Of a stretch of 64,000 bases of DNA, positions 61,551 to 64,000 are shown piece by piece; the first letter of the stretch is position 1; every line of letters starts with the position of its first letter. Under the pieces are notes generated by a model. The model was not told where the DNA came from, made no database searches, and saw nothing but the letters and a program-made list of their open reading frames with translations. The DNA is from Rhizoclosmatium globosum (taxonomy: Eukaryota; Chytridiomycota; Chytridiomycetes; Chytridiales; Chytriomycetaceae), in NCBI GenBank assembly GCA_002104985.1, contig MCGO01000028.1, positions 1 to 64,000 of the forward strand, in the 5' to 3' direction. The position numbers were made by a program, and so were the translations under genes.

Positions 61551-62060
61551 TTGCAACAACAATTTGAAATGAGAAACACGTTGAGTCGAACGACACGTGC
61601 AAATTCACAACGTACTGCTGCCCCTACAACAAATACAACATCTTACGGCGGACGACAACGTAAGCTCTCACCGATTTATTTGTTTTCTGACGTTTGGGCA
61701 GTTCGAGCTGATCAAGAGCAACTCACACCACCAAACCCTGCCCTGCCAATCCAAATTGAAATACGCCGTCACAATGGTAATTCCAAGCCGTCATTTGTTT
61801 GGGACTACTTCGATAATATTGAACCCACCCAACAAAGTAATGAAGGCAGGTGCGTTCAACGCCTCTGTTTACTCTGATCTCATGCAATGGTACCTTAGAT
61901 GTATAATATGTACTCCAAACGACTATGAGAACAGATTGGATGATACAGTCTCACGATCAGCACATCTACTCTTTCCAAGCATTAAGAGGCGAAGCACAAC
62001 ATCATCGATGATACTTCAAACAAAACAGATGAACCACCTAACTGCTTACTAGAAAAATAG
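61551..62060 (+). pseudogene. hAT transposase N-terminus (BED zinc finger) remnant
   Basis: SFVWDYFDNIEP (about 61793-61828) is the usual start of a BED finger. The C-x2-C pair is in RCIICTPNDYEN (about 61890-61925). In a shifted frame, STSTLSKH-stop-EAKHNIID supplies the two histidines. Beyond it, 62740-62830 reads LIQESIAELRLLLTNIRGYK, resembling later hAT transposase segments. Several stops and shifts. Confidence 0.5.
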
Positions 62061-62069
62061 ACTCTTCAG

Positions 62070-62471
62070 TTGCAATATATCTTATTGAGTGTGAGCTTCC
62101 TCACAATCACGTTTCAAGCCACGGCTTTTTGCGGGTTATGTCGACAGCATCCCCAAGTTACTAAGTCAAAAGCACAGAAACCTACGTTGGGCACATTTTT
62201 TGCAAGTATATTGTACTCAAGTAGTTGATGAGGAATTTATTGGATTCGGTTCCAGTGAAGAAAAGCATTAGTTCTGATGGTTGGTTCAACCCAAATCTTC
62301 TTGGATTGTATTCTGTTTGCCTCCATTGGATTGACAGTCACATTGGCCTTCTTTTTGAATGTATTGTAGACTTTTTCATGTGATCCCCGAGACAGACGTG
62401 AGTTCTCGTGTGTCTGCGTATTTAGAGTCTTGTTAAATGCGTGGAATATTGCTGATAAGCTATTGATTAGA
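62070..62471. other. Decayed transposon interior, no gene
   Basis: No intact frame; probably the body of the hAT-like relic. Confidence 0.3.
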
Positions 62472-62667
62472 TGCAATGACAATGGCGGTGATGCTGTGAA
62501 AGCAGCACGGCTTCTTGGCAATACTTTGAGATCAGTTTCAATGGGATATTCTTAGTCTCCAAGCAGACCCCGTGAAAAAAATGGTGCTGCAATGACAATG
62601 CCGGTGATGCTGTGAAACCGGCACAGCTTCTTGGCAATACTTTGAGATCAGTTTCAATGGGATATTC
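62472..62667. repeat. 80-bp direct repeat, offset 116 bp
   Basis: 62472-62551 and 62588-62667 are nearly identical (both end CAGTTTCAATGGGATATTC). No coding role is evident. Confidence 0.88.
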
Positions 62668-63035
62668 ATCCAAGTAGCCATCAACTTCATTGCTGCACTC
62701 ATACACTTCAACTATGTGTCAAGGCAATGTTCAAAACTTATTCAAGAGAGTATTGCAGAGCTTCGACTGCTGTTGACCAATATCCGTGGTTACAAGGTCT
62801 TGCGAGACCATTTTCGAGGACAATGTGCTCTTGACCTAACACTGTCTATACGAGAGCCCCCAACTTAGACTCTCCGACTCAGTGGGTTCAACATATGAAA
62901 TGATTGCAGGTTGCATCGCAGCAAAACATCACTGCAAGTATGTAAAACATAATCCACATGAATTGACTCGGTCGATTGACACAATAAATTTCCTTCGTAC
63001 AACAAACATTCCCGTCAATCGTCACCACCTTTATA

Positions 63036-64000
63036 ATGGCATTAACAAAACACAGTCGTCGAGAGCAGGCCCTCAAAGAAAGCCAGATATTGCGGCCTAC
63101 ACAGCATGGCTCCATCAAACGGAGGAAGGCGAAAGCACCTGTCCTTGGCCTTAGATCCGCAGCACAAACTCGTGCTCGTGCAGAAGCGATGAAAAGCTCG
63201 AATATTGCCGTGAATACCACCAAAGCATATAAGGGAAAGTTCGCGAAGTTCCAGGAATACTGTGCTAAGCGCGGAGAAGCCGACCCAGGCATTCTGGCAA
63301 ACATCTCATTGGCGACACCGCAGCTGCTTGAAGACTTCCTCACTGAGATGTGTGATCCCACTTTACCGGGTGGTGGTTTGACAGTTAACTAACTAAGTCA
63401 TGTGTAAACTCCAATAACTAACTTTATTATTACAGTTTACAACAGCAGATCAATATCGAAATGCAATAGTTAAACACTATTCTGAAGAATTGGACCTCGC
63501 TCGAACTTGGAATCCTCACGCTAACCCACCAGGCAACCCTACATGCTCTGACCAATTCCGACGATTCTTGAAAGGCCTTAAGAAGCATCGAATTGAAAGC
63601 GGTGAATATGCAGATCGCTCGCTACCTATGACTGGCGAGAACATGAGAACCCTACATGAATTCATTCCAAGAAGCGGTGGATCTGTAGAAGAACGAATTC
63701 ATCGAGGCGCAATTACAAAGTTGGCTCACCTTTTGTGGACCCGAATGGAAGAACTGACAAGCATTCGCGAGGAGCATCTAGAGTGGGATTGCAGGCACTT
63801 GGTTCCACAAGGTTACTCTCACGGATAGAAAGACGGACGGAGTAAGTATCCTTAATGTATTTGGATTAGTACTGATTCATTCGCTATAGACTGATGTGAT
63901 TGGGAGGACTTACGAGATACATCCTGACACTGATAACCCACACTTGGATGCGTATACAGCCATGAATGAGATTCGCGATATCTTACGCCGACGGAAGCCA
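63036..64000 (+). CDS. Crypton-like tyrosine recombinase, partial (window end)
   Basis: Exon 1 (63036 to about 63380) has a basic N-terminus, then a core-binding-like helix NTTKAYKGKFAKFQEYCAKR. After an intron ending TTATTATTACAG (63435), exon 2 reads YRNAIVKHYSEELD, TWNPHANPPGNP and FRRFLKGLKKHRIES. LLWTRMEELTSIREEHLEW follows, with the likely catalytic Arg. Near 63797 the best continuation (TWFHKVTLTDRKTDG) is one frame off, so a frameshift or mis-call is possible. A GTAAGT intron (about 63841-63889) leads to YEIHPDTDNPHLDAYTAM, running off the window. Fungal Cryptons are DNA transposons that use such recombinases. The C-terminal His/Tyr residues lie outside the window. Confidence 0.65.

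Noticed and set aside
1..64000. CRISPR array or rRNA operon
   Set aside because: No regularly spaced repeats with unique spacers and no rRNA-like conserved stretches were seen; the gene structures are eukaryotic.

Overview
The window looks like nuclear DNA of a fungus, possibly an early-diverging one. The support is: short GT-AG introns (about 35-110 nt); RTA1-type seven-helix membrane proteins; a fungal-type transcription-factor regulatory domain; a NACHT/STAND receptor; secreted GH20 chitin-degrading enzymes; TTAGGG-type telomere motifs; and a mix of non-LTR, Tc1/pogo, hAT and Crypton-like transposons. I cannot name a species. Much of the window is accessory DNA carrying giant-virus-like (NCLDV-like) genes, mostly decayed.

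Layout. 0-6.8 kb: a nearly complete LINE-type retrotransposon with ORF1 and ORF2 (APE endonuclease, reverse transcriptase, zinc knuckle), bounded by a 15-bp telomere-like duplication. 6.8-9.5 kb: a truncated NACHT receptor gene (minus). 10.4-12.1 kb: a broken D5-like primase-helicase. 13.9-18.2 kb: a cassette of a C2HC zinc-finger gene, a Bro-N pseudogene, a Fanzor (eukaryotic TnpB-like) pseudogene and a C2H2 zinc-finger gene. A second, more deleted copy lies at 57.5-60.8 kb. 18.5-25 kb: a decayed pogo-like transposase, a PAN/apple-domain reading frame and unrecognised genes. 25.1-30.3 kb: two divergent GH20 beta-N-acetylhexosaminidase genes in a large inverted duplication. 31.2-36.1 kb: two further broken D5 copies flanking an intact Bro-N/T5orf172 gene, next to an inverted pair of telomere motifs. 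37.0-41.2 kb: an array of about 2.5 copies of a 1,724-bp unit carrying an RTA1-like gene, joined to a damaged transcription-factor gene. 45.2-52.1 kb: an unrecognised spliced gene, an A22-like Holliday junction resolvase, several unrecognised genes and a SET-domain protein gene. 53-56 kb and 61-64 kb: decayed Tc1-like, pogo-like and hAT-like transposases, then a Crypton-like tyrosine recombinase cut by the window end.

The functional host genes are probably the hexosaminidases (chitin turnover) and the RTA1-like proteins, perhaps with the NACHT receptor before truncation. The virus-like genes (D5, Bro, resolvase, SET, Fanzor) resemble replication, recombination and regulatory genes of large DNA viruses and have been duplicated and fragmented. 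Best leads for something new are: the small double-hairpin palindromes sitting in frame inside both LINE ORFs with compensatory base changes; the Bro protein whose C-terminus matches the D5 C-terminal domain; the Bro-N plus Fanzor cassette; and repeated telomere-like motifs beside these elements.
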